Source of the DNA: Gimesia sp.
Lineage (GTDB): Bacteria > Planctomycetota > Planctomycetia > Planctomycetales > Planctomycetaceae
Direction of reading: 5' to 3'
Assembly (NCBI GenBank): GCA_002706765.1
Contig: PAJV01000062.1
Location: 1 to 64,000 of the forward strand
DNA: 64,000 nucleotides
Shown here: piece after piece, positions 45,770-55,336 of the stretch
How the letters are laid out: each line of letters opens with the position of its first letter
Numbering within the stretch: position 1 is the stretch's first letter
Translations under genes and position numbers: made by a program
Notes under the pieces: model-generated
What the model was told of the DNA's origin: nothing
What the model saw: the letters and a program-made list of their open reading frames with translations, nothing else
The model's database searches: none

Positions 45770-46263
45770 CCGACTCACCCCTCTCGGACCAGACATACCA
45801 GTTGAGTCATCGATCGAGAAATCGCACCGAGATTTCAGAATCTGCCATCTCGTGTGTCACACATCTTAAGCGTGAATTATTAAGAATCTGTGTGCAAATG
45901 AAGAATTTGAATGGAGCGCAGGGACTGACGAGTGAAATCGTCCTGTGACGGCCTGATTCGAACGGAATGTTTCCTGATTTATTTTTCGCGAAGCGCAATT
46001 TCAGGACGAAATATCCTGTCAAAATCAGTTTCTTTACTCAGTAATTGAGTAGAAGGAGTGGACAGGGAGATTCTTCCAGATGTCGCGCAGCAGGGAATTT
46101 CTGGCCGATCAGAGATACTGAAATACGACTGCCGACGCCAGAGATTACCAAACTTGTGGAGTGTCATTTTTAAATTTTGGGTTGATAGAAATCACGAGAG
46201 TGCGACAGCGGAGCACGTCAACAACATCCACAACCCTCAATTTCCAGCTTGACAAAGCACTCG
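45770..46263. other. Gene-free 494 bp
   Basis: It lies between the membrane-protein promoter and the end of the large LamG gene on the same strand. Short open frames on both strands have no support. No hairpin with a T run was noticed after the LamG stop. Confidence 0.35.
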
Positions 46264-49200
46264 TTAGCCGGCTGGCTGTTCGGGATTGAATCCTTGAATT
46301 TTCTGGCCATGCGGTTTGATGAGCGAGTTGTCATCCGCAATGCGAATAAAAGCGGTGCTGCTCTTTCCTGAAGCCAGTTCTTTCACCCGTACAGTCCAGA
46401 CCCCTGCTTTATCGTTGGGGGCAATCTGCAGTTGAAAACTCAGTTCGCCATCCTGGAGCGCACGGTATCCGGACATCTCTGCCACACGCCCTTCCGCATC
46501 CTCAATCGATACATCCACGGGAATCACAGCGGCAACCGGCTGTCCCTGCTCATCAGTCACCTTAATCGAAACCGTTCCCGTTTCCCCTCTCTTCAAGGAG
46601 TCCGGAACTTGAACGCCTACCTGATCAATGGGTTGATCAGTACGCAGATAAATCCTGCCTGCCCCCGGTCCCAGCTTCACATTAGCTGTCTGCTGTTGAT
46701 GAGAGGATGTGGTATGGATCTGCTGATGCTGAACCAGATCATAAAAATGACCAGCCTTGCGATTCACAGACAATGTGGTTTCCGCAGGCAGACCGTTTTC
46801 CATGACGCGGCCATGATGCCCCACATAATCCCCGAATTCACGATTGTCATTCACCACAAAAATATAATCCGCGTGAGAGGATGATCGGATATAAGGAATT
46901 ACATTCGGATTGGAAGAATCGATAGCGCGTGTATATTTACCGGTAAGTGCCTGCCGCAGTTCTTCCGCCTTCTTTTGCAACTCATGTTTATCAAGATCCG
47001 CTTTGCCAGTCCGGTTATAGGAGGAAATGCGTATATCTGGCTTGACTGCCGGTGAAACCCGTTCGTCAGCAATTACAATTCCACCCCGCTGCTGGAAGTC
47101 TTTGATCGCCTGCAGGATCGATTCGGTAATGACATCACAGTCCATCATCACCAGTACTTTGTACTGATCCAGGCCTGACTGCTTGATCGACTCATCGAAT
47201 ACGACGTCTGTCTGTAAGCCGGCCCACTGCAGTACCTGGTGGGCATCTCCCAGCCAGTAACCGTTCCAGCCATAAGTTCCCCGTCTGGCGAAAACCTGAG
47301 AAGCAAAGCTTTCATAAAAGGCAATGTCATTTTTTGCAGCAGGCATCGTTTTCAACGCGGGTCCCAGAGGCTGAATGACGTCGTGAATCAGACGCTCCAG
47401 TTCATTCTGGGTCTGTGAATTGGTATAGCGATAACCGCCGGACCCGTCAGTTGGTACCAGCGACTGCCAGCCATGATACATGATCCCTTTGATGGGACGG
47501 GAGATTTTAGCCCAGAACGCTTCGCGTAAATGGATGGGAGAGATCGTAATGAAGGCGGCATCGGGTTGCTCCTCTTCCCAGTGCGCCAGCGTCTCCGGTC
47601 CATCGCCTGGTTTCTTTGAAATCGGCGCGGTCTGCGATCGATACCAGATGATCTGTGTCATATTCATCACGTCCTGATGCTTCCCGGAACCTTTCGCCAT
47701 GGCAAAGAGTTCGTCCCCGACAACATTAATACGGATGGGATCCGGATAACTGTAAGTCCAGTGTGAAAGCACATCCACATTGCCACCGGAGCCAAATACA
47801 CTGGCTACCCGCATCGCCGGGTCATACCAGGTCCAGAATTTCTTCGCAGTCGAATTCAGACCGCGTTCCAGATCACTGTTTAATTCATTCCAGCCATCCC
47901 CTGTTTTCCAATGCCACTTGTAGTAGACATACAGTGGATCGTCATCCGGGACGACGCGGTCAGCAGGAAAATCTTTCAACTTCTTATAGTCCACTCCCCG
48001 CGGTGGTCCCGCTTCTGCTGGGATGTCAATTCCGGCGAATTTTTTAAATGCTTCCCGGTCATGCTCATGAAAACAGGGACGTGAATGCCCCCGGACTTCA
48101 GTATGCAATAGAGCTGCATCCAGCGCGGGATAATCCTGATACGTCTGTGCCAGGGAAGCACCCACGTTATAGGTAAACTCTTTGATTTCCGGTATCAGCG
48201 GACAGATATCTTCGCGTGAGGAATGCGTGGTTCCATCCCGATTCACACGTTGTAGTGATTCACGCGATCTCAGATAGGAACCGGGGGACAGAGATGCATA
48301 AAAAGAAATACCGTTGGCCAGTCCCCGATCCAGACCCGCACGCATTTCAGCCACATTCTCTTCACTATCGGCCAGGGTGGGTTTTCCTGCTTCCAGAATT
48401 TTCGAATAATTGGCCCTGGTTCCCACGGCATGGGTAAACCCGATTTTCTTCAAGCGATCAATTTCGCCAATCCCGGCTCCCCACATGATGACAGGAAACT
48501 GGTCCGGTAATTTTCGGCTCACAATCTGAATCGGAAATGCCGCCTCCGCAGTTGTCCCGGCAGGCCCCGCGGTTTTCAACCGAGCCGTCAATTGATATTG
48601 ATCCGGGCGTAGGGCGGTATTTAATGGAAACAGAACCTGTTGTGGTTTTCCCGAATTCAGATTTTTCAGAGTGGAAGTTCCCTGGACATCGCCATTCAGT
48701 AACCAGGTGACCGTCGCTTCTGGAAGAACGTCGGCTTGCAGGTTCGTGACCTGAAAGGCGAGTGACGGATTCTGCTCCATGCGAATATAACAGGATCGCT
48801 GTGTAAGTCGATCAAAGCGAACCGGACGAAATTCCAGTTCACCACTGCTGATGCGGACCTGATCGACCAACCCCGGAAAGCCACCGTAGTTACTTCCGTT
48901 ACGATCCCCGATCGTTAACGGTCTCGTCCCGGCTGTGATCGCTCCCACGCCGGCAACGGTCTTTTCGCCATGTGGTAATCCATTGACCAGGAAACGGCCA
49001 CGACCGGCCCCATCATACATAAAGACGATGTGATACCAGGTTTCTGGTTCCAGTTGCAGCGGATCGGAATACCAGGTTTCTGAAAAATCACCAAAGCCAA
49101 GAACGGCCCTCAGCGTTCGGGTACCGGTCCGTCCTGCCGGATTAAACAGGAGTTGATAATCAGTATGGCTCACGTATTTCTTATCGAGCAGATAAGCTGT

Positions 49201-49599
49201 GTTTGCTTTCTCAATGTCTGCTTCAGGCTTGATCCACGTTTCCAGAGTGAATGCACCACGTGGTGAGAGTTTCGCAGAATTTTTGACGGATGCACCATGA
49301 CGTTTGTCTTCCACGGGAAAACCAGGGAAAGAACGCATCGCTGCGCCAAATTTTCCCTGGACTTCAATTTCAGTGCCATGAAATGTTGCCTGATGACCAT
49401 TCCCGGAAAGATCAGCACCAGGATTGGCTCCGTCAAACGTCCATAACCCCAAAACATGCGGACCCGTGGCATTTTCTTTTGTATATTGTGACTGCCAAGG
49501 TTCCTGTAACGCGATTGAACCGGTATCAGCAGCAGGAAGGCTGGCAACAGCGCCGAGTGATACTAATAACAGAGCAGCAGATTGAATCAATTTTCGCAT
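46264..49599 (-). CDS. Large secreted LamG-domain, glycosidase-like protein
   Basis: An 1111-residue exported protein (signal peptide RKLIQSAALLLVSLGAVA, cleavage near LPA). Residues about 30-240 are a LamG/concanavalin-type jelly roll (HVLGLWTFDGANPGADLSGNG, ARGAFTLETWIKP-like strands). The middle resembles glycoside-hydrolase barrels of the GH42/GH10-like type, with a beta-galactosidase trimerisation-like domain (YKVLVMMDCDVITESILQAI, GGIVIADERVSP). The C-terminus is a beta-sandwich (LKRGETGTVSIKVTDEQG). A role in polysaccharide binding and breakdown is likely; the substrate is unknown. The ATG at 49599 precedes the signal peptide. A tandem 36-bp duplication lies 39 bases upstream. Confidence 0.75.
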   Translation of the reverse strand: MRKLIQSAALLLVSLGAVASLPAADTGSIALQEPWQSQYTKENATGPHVLGLWTFDGANPGADLSGNGHQATFHGTEIEVQGKFGAAMRSFPGFPVEDKRHGASVKNSAKLSPRGAFTLETWIKPEADIEKANTAYLLDKKYVSHTDYQLLFNPAGRTGTRTLRAVLGFGDFSETWYSDPLQLEPETWYHIVFMYDGAGRGRFLVNGLPHGEKTVAGVGAITAGTRPLTIGDRNGSNYGGFPGLVDQVRISSGELEFRPVRFDRLTQRSCYIRMEQNPSLAFQVTNLQADVLPEATVTWLLNGDVQGTSTLKNLNSGKPQQVLFPLNTALRPDQYQLTARLKTAGPAGTTAEAAFPIQIVSRKLPDQFPVIMWGAGIGEIDRLKKIGFTHAVGTRANYSKILEAGKPTLADSEENVAEMRAGLDRGLANGISFYASLSPGSYLRSRESLQRVNRDGTTHSSREDICPLIPEIKEFTYNVGASLAQTYQDYPALDAALLHTEVRGHSRPCFHEHDREAFKKFAGIDIPAEAGPPRGVDYKKLKDFPADRVVPDDDPLYVYYKWHWKTGDGWNELNSDLERGLNSTAKKFWTWYDPAMRVASVFGSGGNVDVLSHWTYSYPDPIRINVVGDELFAMAKGSGKHQDVMNMTQIIWYRSQTAPISKKPGDGPETLAHWEEEQPDAAFITISPIHLREAFWAKISRPIKGIMYHGWQSLVPTDGSGGYRYTNSQTQNELERLIHDVIQPLGPALKTMPAAKNDIAFYESFASQVFARRGTYGWNGYWLGDAHQVLQWAGLQTDVVFDESIKQSGLDQYKVLVMMDCDVITESILQAIKDFQQRGGIVIADERVSPAVKPDIRISSYNRTGKADLDKHELQKKAEELRQALTGKYTRAIDSSNPNVIPYIRSSSHADYIFVVNDNREFGDYVGHHGRVMENGLPAETTLSVNRKAGHFYDLVQHQQIHTTSSHQQQTANVKLGPGAGRIYLRTDQPIDQVGVQVPDSLKRGETGTVSIKVTDEQGQPVAAVIPVDVSIEDAEGRVAEMSGYRALQDGELSFQLQIAPNDKAGVWTVRVKELASGKSSTAFIRIADDNSLIKPHGQKIQGFNPEQPAG

Positions 49600-49637
49600 G
49601 AACGCAAACTTTCGAATTCCATGTTGTAGGAGTCTGT

Positions 49638-49709
49638 GGTGCAGGCAGCAATTATTTAACACAGTTTAACAATGGTGCAGGCAGCAATTATTTAACACAG
49701 TTTAACAAT
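49638..49709. repeat. Perfect 36-bp tandem duplication upstream of the LamG gene
   Basis: Two adjacent, identical 36-base units (49638-49673 and 49674-49709), each starting GGTGCAGGCAGC and ending TTTAACAAT. They lie 39-110 bases before the start of the minus-strand LamG gene, so any promoter or regulator site in the unit is doubled. Two copies without spacers do not make a CRISPR. Confidence 0.95.
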
Positions 49710-49885
49710 CAGCGGCACCGAAGAAAACTGTCTCGCTTCTGACATTTGTCTACAATGATTGGCACGATGATTCTTATCGAATCCCGAGACGGATTTGTTC
49801 GCTGGAATGATACCTGTTAGGATGCAGTCAGCGTTTCTCGCAAGCCGCTCATTTACAGTCTCTCCTTTCGCTGCACTGACAGGTT

Positions 49886-50740
49886 ATGTCCACTGAAACT
49901 CAACAGGCTCCAGAAAGAATTCCCCCTTTAATCGTAATGAGCGATCTGGACGGCACATTGCTGGATCATGATTCGTATTCGTATGCGCCCGCAGTCCCCG
50001 TCATGACACGATTACATACAGCGGGAATTCCTCTGATTCTGAATACCAGCAAAACAGCTGCTGAACTGGCTTCGCTGCGAGAAGCACTGAATAATACCGA
50101 TCCCTACGTGGTAGAAAATGGTTCTGCCATCTATTTGCGGGATTCATCCTCGATGACAACAATGTGCTCCCCTGCACAATTATCAGGAAATGACGTGCAT
50201 GTTTTAGGCGCACGCAGAACGGAAATTCTGGCGATCATTCAAAATCAACGACGCCAGGAAAATTTCCTGTTTACCGGATTCTCTGACATGAAAGTCTCTG
50301 AAGTCATTGCATATACGGGATTATCGGAATCCGAAGCAGAGCAGGCGATGACCCGGGAATTTTCAGAGCCTTTAATTTGGCAAGACTCGGCACATCAATT
50401 GCGTAAGTTTGAAGCACTGATTGCCAATCATGGTCTGCGGCTGCTGCGAGGTGGCCGGTTTGTGCATGTGATTGGCGCGTGTGACAAAGGAAAATGTCTG
50501 CAGTGGTTCAGGGAGTGTTATCGCCGTTCCGGTAATCCCATTCCTCGATTCGTGGCACTTGGTGACAGTCAGAATGATGTCGCCATGCTGAACGCGGCAG
50601 ACATCGCGGTCATTGTGCGCTCTTCCCATCACGAACCTCCCGATCTTGAGAAGCAATCTTCGGTCATCATTACTGAAGAGACAGGCCCACAGGGATGGGC
50701 TGATGCGTTAACCCAGATACTGGATGAAACACTGACCTGA
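49886..50740 (+). CDS. Glucosyl/mannosyl-3-phosphoglycerate phosphatase (HAD family)
   Basis: A 284-residue HAD phosphatase of the MPGP type. Motif I is VMSDLDGTLLDHDSYSY (about 18-34), motif II NTSKTAAE, motif III includes the Lys of GACDKGKCLQW, and motif IV is ALGDSQNDVAML. It would remove the phosphate from glucosyl- or mannosyl-3-phosphoglycerate to give the compatible solute glucosyl- or mannosylglycerate. The synthase gene follows 44 bases later and a phosphorylase after that, so the three form one pathway. The sugar handled cannot be told from motifs. Confidence 0.88.
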   Translation: MSTETQQAPERIPPLIVMSDLDGTLLDHDSYSYAPAVPVMTRLHTAGIPLILNTSKTAAELASLREALNNTDPYVVENGSAIYLRDSSSMTTMCSPAQLSGNDVHVLGARRTEILAIIQNQRRQENFLFTGFSDMKVSEVIAYTGLSESEAEQAMTREFSEPLIWQDSAHQLRKFEALIANHGLRLLRGGRFVHVIGACDKGKCLQWFRECYRRSGNPIPRFVALGDSQNDVAMLNAADIAVIVRSSHHEPPDLEKQSSVIITEETGPQGWADALTQILDETLT

Positions 50741-50784
50741 TCATTCCGGTTTTGGCGCTCAAACATCGATCATGGAGATCTGGT

Positions 50785-52005
50785 ATGGGAGACTTTTACC
50801 AAAACGGTATCATTACGACGTTACACAATCTTTCGTCACGACCCATTGATGAAATGGAAGCAGAACTGCTTCAGTTTTCTCAAATCCGCCCGATGAGCCT
50901 GGTGCTGCCCTGTCTGTACAGCGAACTGGAAGGACCCGCTCTCGATAAAATCGTCACAGAGCTGGCGAAAGTCCAGTATCTGAACGAAATTGTAATTGGC
51001 CTGGATCGGGCAGATGAAACACAATACAAACACGCCATTCAGTTCTTCAGCCGCCTGCCCCAGAAACATCGGATTCTCTGGAACGATGGACCCCGGCTGC
51101 AGGAAGTCAATAATGTCCTGCAAAACCAGGGTCTGGCTCCCAATGAACTGGGGAAAGGCTGCAATGTCTGGTACTGCCTGGGTTATATTCTGGCGCAGGG
51201 CACTTCTGCCTCTGTCGCTTTGCACGATTGTGACATTCTCACTTATGATCGCAATCTCCTGGCACGATTGATTTATCCCGTAGCCAATCCCAGTTTCAAC
51301 TATCAGTTCTGCAAAGGATATTATGCCCGAGTGGCTGACAGTAAAATGAATGGTCGGGTAACCCGACTGCTGGTCACACCGCTGTTAAGGGCATTGAAAA
51401 AAATACTCGGCTCACTGGATTATCTTGAATATCTCGACAGCTACCGCTACCCTCTGGCAGGCGAGTTTTCTTTTCGCGTTGATGTCATCAACGATATCCG
51501 GATCCCCAGCGACTGGGGGCTGGAGATTGGCGTACTCTCCGAGGTGAAGCGGAATTTCTCGACCAACCGTCTGTGTCAGGTCGACATCGCTGACTGCTAT
51601 GATCACAAACATCAGAACCTGTCTGTAGACGATGCCCAGGCGGGGTTGTCAAAAATGTCGATTGATATTTCGAAAGGCATCTTCCGCAAGCTGGCTACAA
51701 ACGGCGTCGTCTTTTCTACCGAAACCTTTCGTTCGATTAAAGCCACTTATTACCGTATTGCTCTCGATTTTATCGAGACCTATCGAAACGATGCCACCAT
51801 TAATGGGCTGGTGCTGGATATCCATAACGAAGAGAAAGCGGTTGAGCTGTTCGCAGAAAATGTGTTAAAAGCGGGTCTGCATTTTCTGGATAATCCGATG
51901 GAAACACCGTTTATCCCGAGCTGGAATCGTGTGCAAAGCGCCGTTCCGGATATTTTTGCGAGCCTGTGTGCTGCAGTGGACGATGACTATCGGGAGTTTG
52001 CCTGA
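50785..52005 (+). CDS. Glucosyl-3-phosphoglycerate synthase-like glycosyltransferase (GT81)
   Basis: A 406-residue glycosyltransferase of the GT-A fold. The N-terminal ITTLHNL and LVLPCLYSELEGPAL, the sugar-nucleotide site with DCD in place of DxD (SVALHDCDILTYDR), and the acceptor region YPLAGEFSFRVDVI and DWGLEIGVLSEV match GpgS-type enzymes, which join glucose from an NDP-sugar to 3-phosphoglycerate. The ATG at 50785 has GGAG 8 bases upstream and was preferred to a TTG at 50752. The next gene starts 4 bases after its stop. Confidence 0.87.
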   Translation: MGDFYQNGIITTLHNLSSRPIDEMEAELLQFSQIRPMSLVLPCLYSELEGPALDKIVTELAKVQYLNEIVIGLDRADETQYKHAIQFFSRLPQKHRILWNDGPRLQEVNNVLQNQGLAPNELGKGCNVWYCLGYILAQGTSASVALHDCDILTYDRNLLARLIYPVANPSFNYQFCKGYYARVADSKMNGRVTRLLVTPLLRALKKILGSLDYLEYLDSYRYPLAGEFSFRVDVINDIRIPSDWGLEIGVLSEVKRNFSTNRLCQVDIADCYDHKHQNLSVDDAQAGLSKMSIDISKGIFRKLATNGVVFSTETFRSIKATYYRIALDFIETYRNDATINGLVLDIHNEEKAVELFAENVLKAGLHFLDNPMETPFIPSWNRVQSAVPDIFASLCAAVDDDYREFA

Positions 52006-52009
52006 AACC

Positions 52010-53770
52010 ATGAGTGATCCAGTTGAGCATTCCGCTGTCAGTGAGTATCAGTTCCTGGTAGAGAACCATTTAAAGACCATTTATCCCGGAATCGATCAGA
52101 GTGCCTTTGCCTGGGAACTGATACAGATCATGTGTCCCGATGGAAAATGCCAGACGCCTCAGACGCACCAGAACCACTGGGATCAGAAAAACGTGGTGAT
52201 GATCACCTATGGTGACAGTCTGCTCACGGAGGAGCAGCAGCCACTGGAAACGCTACTGCAGTTCTCGGAAGAATTCCTCAAAGAAACCATCAGCGGCATC
52301 CATATCCTCCCGTTTTTCCCTTTTAGCTCAGACGATGGCTTTTCCATCATTGATTACCACCAGGTAAATCCGCGACTGGGTGACTGGACTCACATCAATG
52401 CCATCGCAGAAAAGTATCAGCTGATGTCAGATCTGGTGATCAATCACTGCTCCCGCCAGAGTGAATGGTTCCAGCAGTTCCGACGTGGAGAATCGCCGGG
52501 TAAAGATTATTTTTTCTGTGCCTCTCCTGAAGACGATTTATCTGAAGTAGTCCGCCCGCGCATCAGTGAACTGTTAAGCCTGATTGAAACTCCCGATGGC
52601 CCACGATATGTCTGGTGCACATTCAGTCATGATCAGGTTGACTTGAATTTTTCTCACCCCGGGCTGCTGCGGGAAATCGTCAAAATTGTCAAGCTTTACC
52701 TGGACCAGGGGGTCAATATTTTTCGGCTCGATGCGATCGCCTTTATCTGGAAGGTGGCAGGAACGAGTTGTCTGAGTCTGCCGGAAACACATGAAGTCGT
52801 GCGACTCATCCGGACATTGATCCAGTTCGTGGCACCAACTGCGATGATCATTACTGAGACCAACATTCCCAACAGGGAAAACCTGGCTTACTTCGGAAAC
52901 TCAAATGAAGCGCATGCGATCTATAACTTCTCACTCCCTCCGCTGCTGGTGAACGCCATGCTGTGTGGCAGCTGTCAGCATTTGAAGACCTGGATGATGA
53001 GCATGCCCCCTGCCCTGCATGGCACAACGTACTTGAATTTCATTGCCTCACATGACGGAATCGGACTCAGGCCGGCTGAAGGTCTGATGAGCGAAGAAGA
53101 AATCGGAAACATGGTCGCCATGATGGAACGGTTTGGTGCACGCATCTCGATGCGATCTCTCGCGGGAGGAGTCATGCGTCCCTATGAAATTAATATCTCG
53201 CTGATCGACGCGATGAAAGGCACTCTGGAGGGGGAAGATGAATGGCAGGTCGAACGCTTCCTCTGTGCGCACGCCATCATGTTTGCATTGGAAGGGATTC
53301 CCGCAGTCTATATCCACAGTTTCCTGGGAACACCCAATGATCATGCGGGCGTCGCAGAGACCGGACAGAATCGTTCGATTAACCGCCATCGCTGGGATTA
53401 TCACAAACTGGCACTGGCCCTCGCCGATGAAACTTCCCTTCATGCGCAGGTCTTCCAGGGAATGTGCCATCTGCTGAAAGTACGACGTCAGCAACCGGCG
53501 TTTCACCCGAATGCCACGCAGTTCACCTTGCATCTGGGAGACTCTGTCTTTGCCTTCTGGCGCCAGAGCATGGATCGCCAGCAGAGCATTTTCGCCCTCA
53601 ATAATGTTTCCCACCAGGAACAGATCGTCCCCTTATCAGAAATCAACCTGATCGGAACGGATAACTGGACCGATCTGATCAGCGGCGAATTATACTCCGA
53701 TCTGCGCGCAGAACTGGTCCTGAAACCGTACCAGGTGATCTGGCTGACCAATCGGTGGTCGCACGATTAA
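52010..53770 (+). CDS. GH13_18 glycoside phosphorylase (glucosylglycerate/sucrose phosphorylase type)
   Basis: A 586-residue GH13 protein. Catalytic regions: DLVINHCSRQSEWFQ (region I), NIFRLDAIAFIWK with the nucleophile Asp (region II), ITETN with the acid/base Glu (region III), and FIASHDGIGLRP with the third acid (region IV). The pattern DGFSIIDYHQVNP places it in subfamily 18 with sucrose and glucosylglycerate phosphorylases. Next to a synthase and a phosphatase for glycosyl-phosphoglycerate, it most likely splits glucosylglycerate with phosphate to recycle the solute. The ATG at 52010 is close to the previous stop. Confidence 0.88.
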   Translation: MSDPVEHSAVSEYQFLVENHLKTIYPGIDQSAFAWELIQIMCPDGKCQTPQTHQNHWDQKNVVMITYGDSLLTEEQQPLETLLQFSEEFLKETISGIHILPFFPFSSDDGFSIIDYHQVNPRLGDWTHINAIAEKYQLMSDLVINHCSRQSEWFQQFRRGESPGKDYFFCASPEDDLSEVVRPRISELLSLIETPDGPRYVWCTFSHDQVDLNFSHPGLLREIVKIVKLYLDQGVNIFRLDAIAFIWKVAGTSCLSLPETHEVVRLIRTLIQFVAPTAMIITETNIPNRENLAYFGNSNEAHAIYNFSLPPLLVNAMLCGSCQHLKTWMMSMPPALHGTTYLNFIASHDGIGLRPAEGLMSEEEIGNMVAMMERFGARISMRSLAGGVMRPYEINISLIDAMKGTLEGEDEWQVERFLCAHAIMFALEGIPAVYIHSFLGTPNDHAGVAETGQNRSINRHRWDYHKLALALADETSLHAQVFQGMCHLLKVRRQQPAFHPNATQFTLHLGDSVFAFWRQSMDRQQSIFALNNVSHQEQIVPLSEINLIGTDNWTDLISGELYSDLRAELVLKPYQVIWLTNRWSHD

Positions 53771-53795
53771 TCCCAGGCTGACATTTCAGGAATGA

Positions 53796-54185
53796 TCAGA
53801 CCTGATTCTGAAAACAGAGTTCATATCCATCGGGATCTTTGAGAAACAGTTGATTCATCCCGTAAAAGGCCACCTGGGGAGGCTCCAGGTTCAATCCCTT
53901 TGCTGAGAATTCCTCAAACATCAGCTGCGCGTCAGGACAGAGAAAAAAGAAACCCACACCTTTAATACGTTCTGCTCTGACTCCATCCTCATCGGGACAG
54001 GCCGATTGCAGCATCAGCGCCGCGGCCCCCCGTTCCAGTCGGCACCACATGATTTTTCCTTCAGGTTCCCATTTCATACTGATTTCAAACCCCAGTTTGT
54101 CAGTATAAAAGGCAACGGAAACGTCAATGTCCTCAACAAACAGGAGAGGCACCAGTTCCTGGATCGTATTATTTTCCAGCGACAT
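53796..54185 (-). CDS. VOC-superfamily (glyoxalase/bleomycin-resistance-like) protein
   Basis: A 129-residue protein with the paired beta-alpha-beta-beta-beta modules of the VOC fold: LVPLLFVEDIDVSVAFYTDKLGFE at the start and NQLFLKDPDGYELCFQNQ at the end. The His of the usual metal triad in module one is absent or moved, so it may be a binding protein rather than an enzyme. It is convergent with the phosphorylase gene and in line with the cupin gene upstream, with 44 bases between them. Confidence 0.85.
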   Translation of the reverse strand: MSLENNTIQELVPLLFVEDIDVSVAFYTDKLGFEISMKWEPEGKIMWCRLERGAAALMLQSACPDEDGVRAERIKGVGFFFLCPDAQLMFEEFSAKGLNLEPPQVAFYGMNQLFLKDPDGYELCFQNQV

Positions 54186-54229
54186 GACTGCACCTTATGA
54201 TTTCGGGAAAGGATTGCCCACAGGGCCTC

Positions 54230-54598
54230 TTAATCATCGGTTTCACGATGCACGGTTTCAGGCGAAAATGCGGGCAGACAGATGGCGATATACTCCGCTC
54301 CTGCTTCACCCGGCGTGCTGTAGCGAACCCATTCACCGGCATCCAGAATAATCGCCTGGCCCGTTTTGACTTCATAAATCCCCTGCTTTGTTTCCACGTG
54401 CAGTACGCCTTTCAATACAACTGACATCTCCTGGAACTCGGGAGATTGCGCAGGCTCAACCCAGCCACCAGGAGAAACCATACGAGCCACGCTGATCGTT
54501 TCATCTCCTGTATTCACGCGGCCCACAAATTCTTCAATCTGTTTGGGTTTGTTACCGGCTGCTTTTACAATGGTGGGAAGTTCAATATAACGAGGCAT
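54230..54598 (-). CDS. Small cupin-domain protein
   Basis: A 122-residue single cupin barrel. The first cupin motif is seen as QSPEFQEMSVVLKGVLHVET and the second as GQAIILDAGEWVRYSTPGEAGAEYIAI; the usual metal His residues are mostly replaced by Glu and others, so metal binding is unsure. The ATG at 54598 starts MPRYIELPTIV, the normal family start; the frame open further upstream is not used. It is probably cotranscribed with the VOC gene. Confidence 0.8.
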   Translation of the reverse strand: MPRYIELPTIVKAAGNKPKQIEEFVGRVNTGDETISVARMVSPGGWVEPAQSPEFQEMSVVLKGVLHVETKQGIYEVKTGQAIILDAGEWVRYSTPGEAGAEYIAICLPAFSPETVHRETDD

Positions 54599-54751
54599 GC
54601 TGGCTCCTTTTAAAAAATGACACTCCACTAGGAATGCAATATGTGAATGCTTATCATAATAGCACAATCTGAGAATCAAGCTATTAATAAACAATCCTGT
54701 CACTCTGTTCCATTCGGACCTGCTGAATCCATTTTTTCCCGGAGCCTGAAC

Positions 54752-55294
54752 ATGTTGACCAGTTTACTGCTTCCCGTCCTGTTGTCAGCCATTGCCCTGT
54801 TTTTCGCCAGTTTTCTATCCTGGATGGTCGTGCAGCTTCATAAGGATGACTGGAAAAAAATGGAGCAGGAAGATGAGTTCCTCAAAGCAATGCAGGATCT
54901 CAATGTGCCCGTTGGCAGCTACATGTTTCCGGGATGCCAATCGTCTGATGAGATGAAAAGCAAAGAGTACCAGGAGAAATGGAACACAGGCCCCTGCGGT
55001 GTGATGACAGTGTATCCCAAAGTCAATATGGGCAAAAACCTGGGTCTGACGTTCGTATTCTTTCTGGTCATCAGTTTTTCACTCGCTTATCTGGCCACGC
55101 TGGCGATTCCGCCCGGCGCAGAATTCATGACGGTTTTCCGCTTTATGTCTACTGCCGGACTGTTGACCTTTTTAGCGGCTACGATTCAACACGCGATCTG
55201 GTTTCATAATCGGATCACAGTCCATATCATAGAATCCATCGCTTATGCTGCCATCGTTGGTACCATTTTTGGTCTGATGTGGCCCGCTGCTTAA
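54752..55294 (+). CDS. Small polytopic membrane protein
   Basis: A 180-residue protein with about four to five helices: LLLPVLLSAIALFFASFLSW at the start, LGLTFVFFLVISFSLAYLA, MSTAGLLTFLAATIQHAIW and IAYAAIVGTIFGLMW. Between helices one and two is a soluble loop with PVGSYMFPGCQSSDEM and GPCGVMTVYP. The ATG at 54752 has GGAG upstream. The pattern is seen in other uncharacterised planctomycete and proteobacterial proteins; the function is unknown. The DJ-1-like gene follows in the same direction. Confidence 0.72.
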   Translation: MLTSLLLPVLLSAIALFFASFLSWMVVQLHKDDWKKMEQEDEFLKAMQDLNVPVGSYMFPGCQSSDEMKSKEYQEKWNTGPCGVMTVYPKVNMGKNLGLTFVFFLVISFSLAYLATLAIPPGAEFMTVFRFMSTAGLLTFLAATIQHAIWFHNRITVHIIESIAYAAIVGTIFGLMWPAA

Positions 55295-55336
55295 TTTTTC
55301 TATTCCTGTTTTCAATTTAAAAACTGAGGTATATCA

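Noticed and set aside
45807-46252. Short open frames on both strands of the gap
   Set aside because: No ribosome-binding sites, no domain pattern, and opposite-strand frames overlap each other.
49638-49709. Possible CRISPR repeats
   Set aside because: Only two units, directly adjacent with no spacer and no cas genes; it is a tandem duplication.
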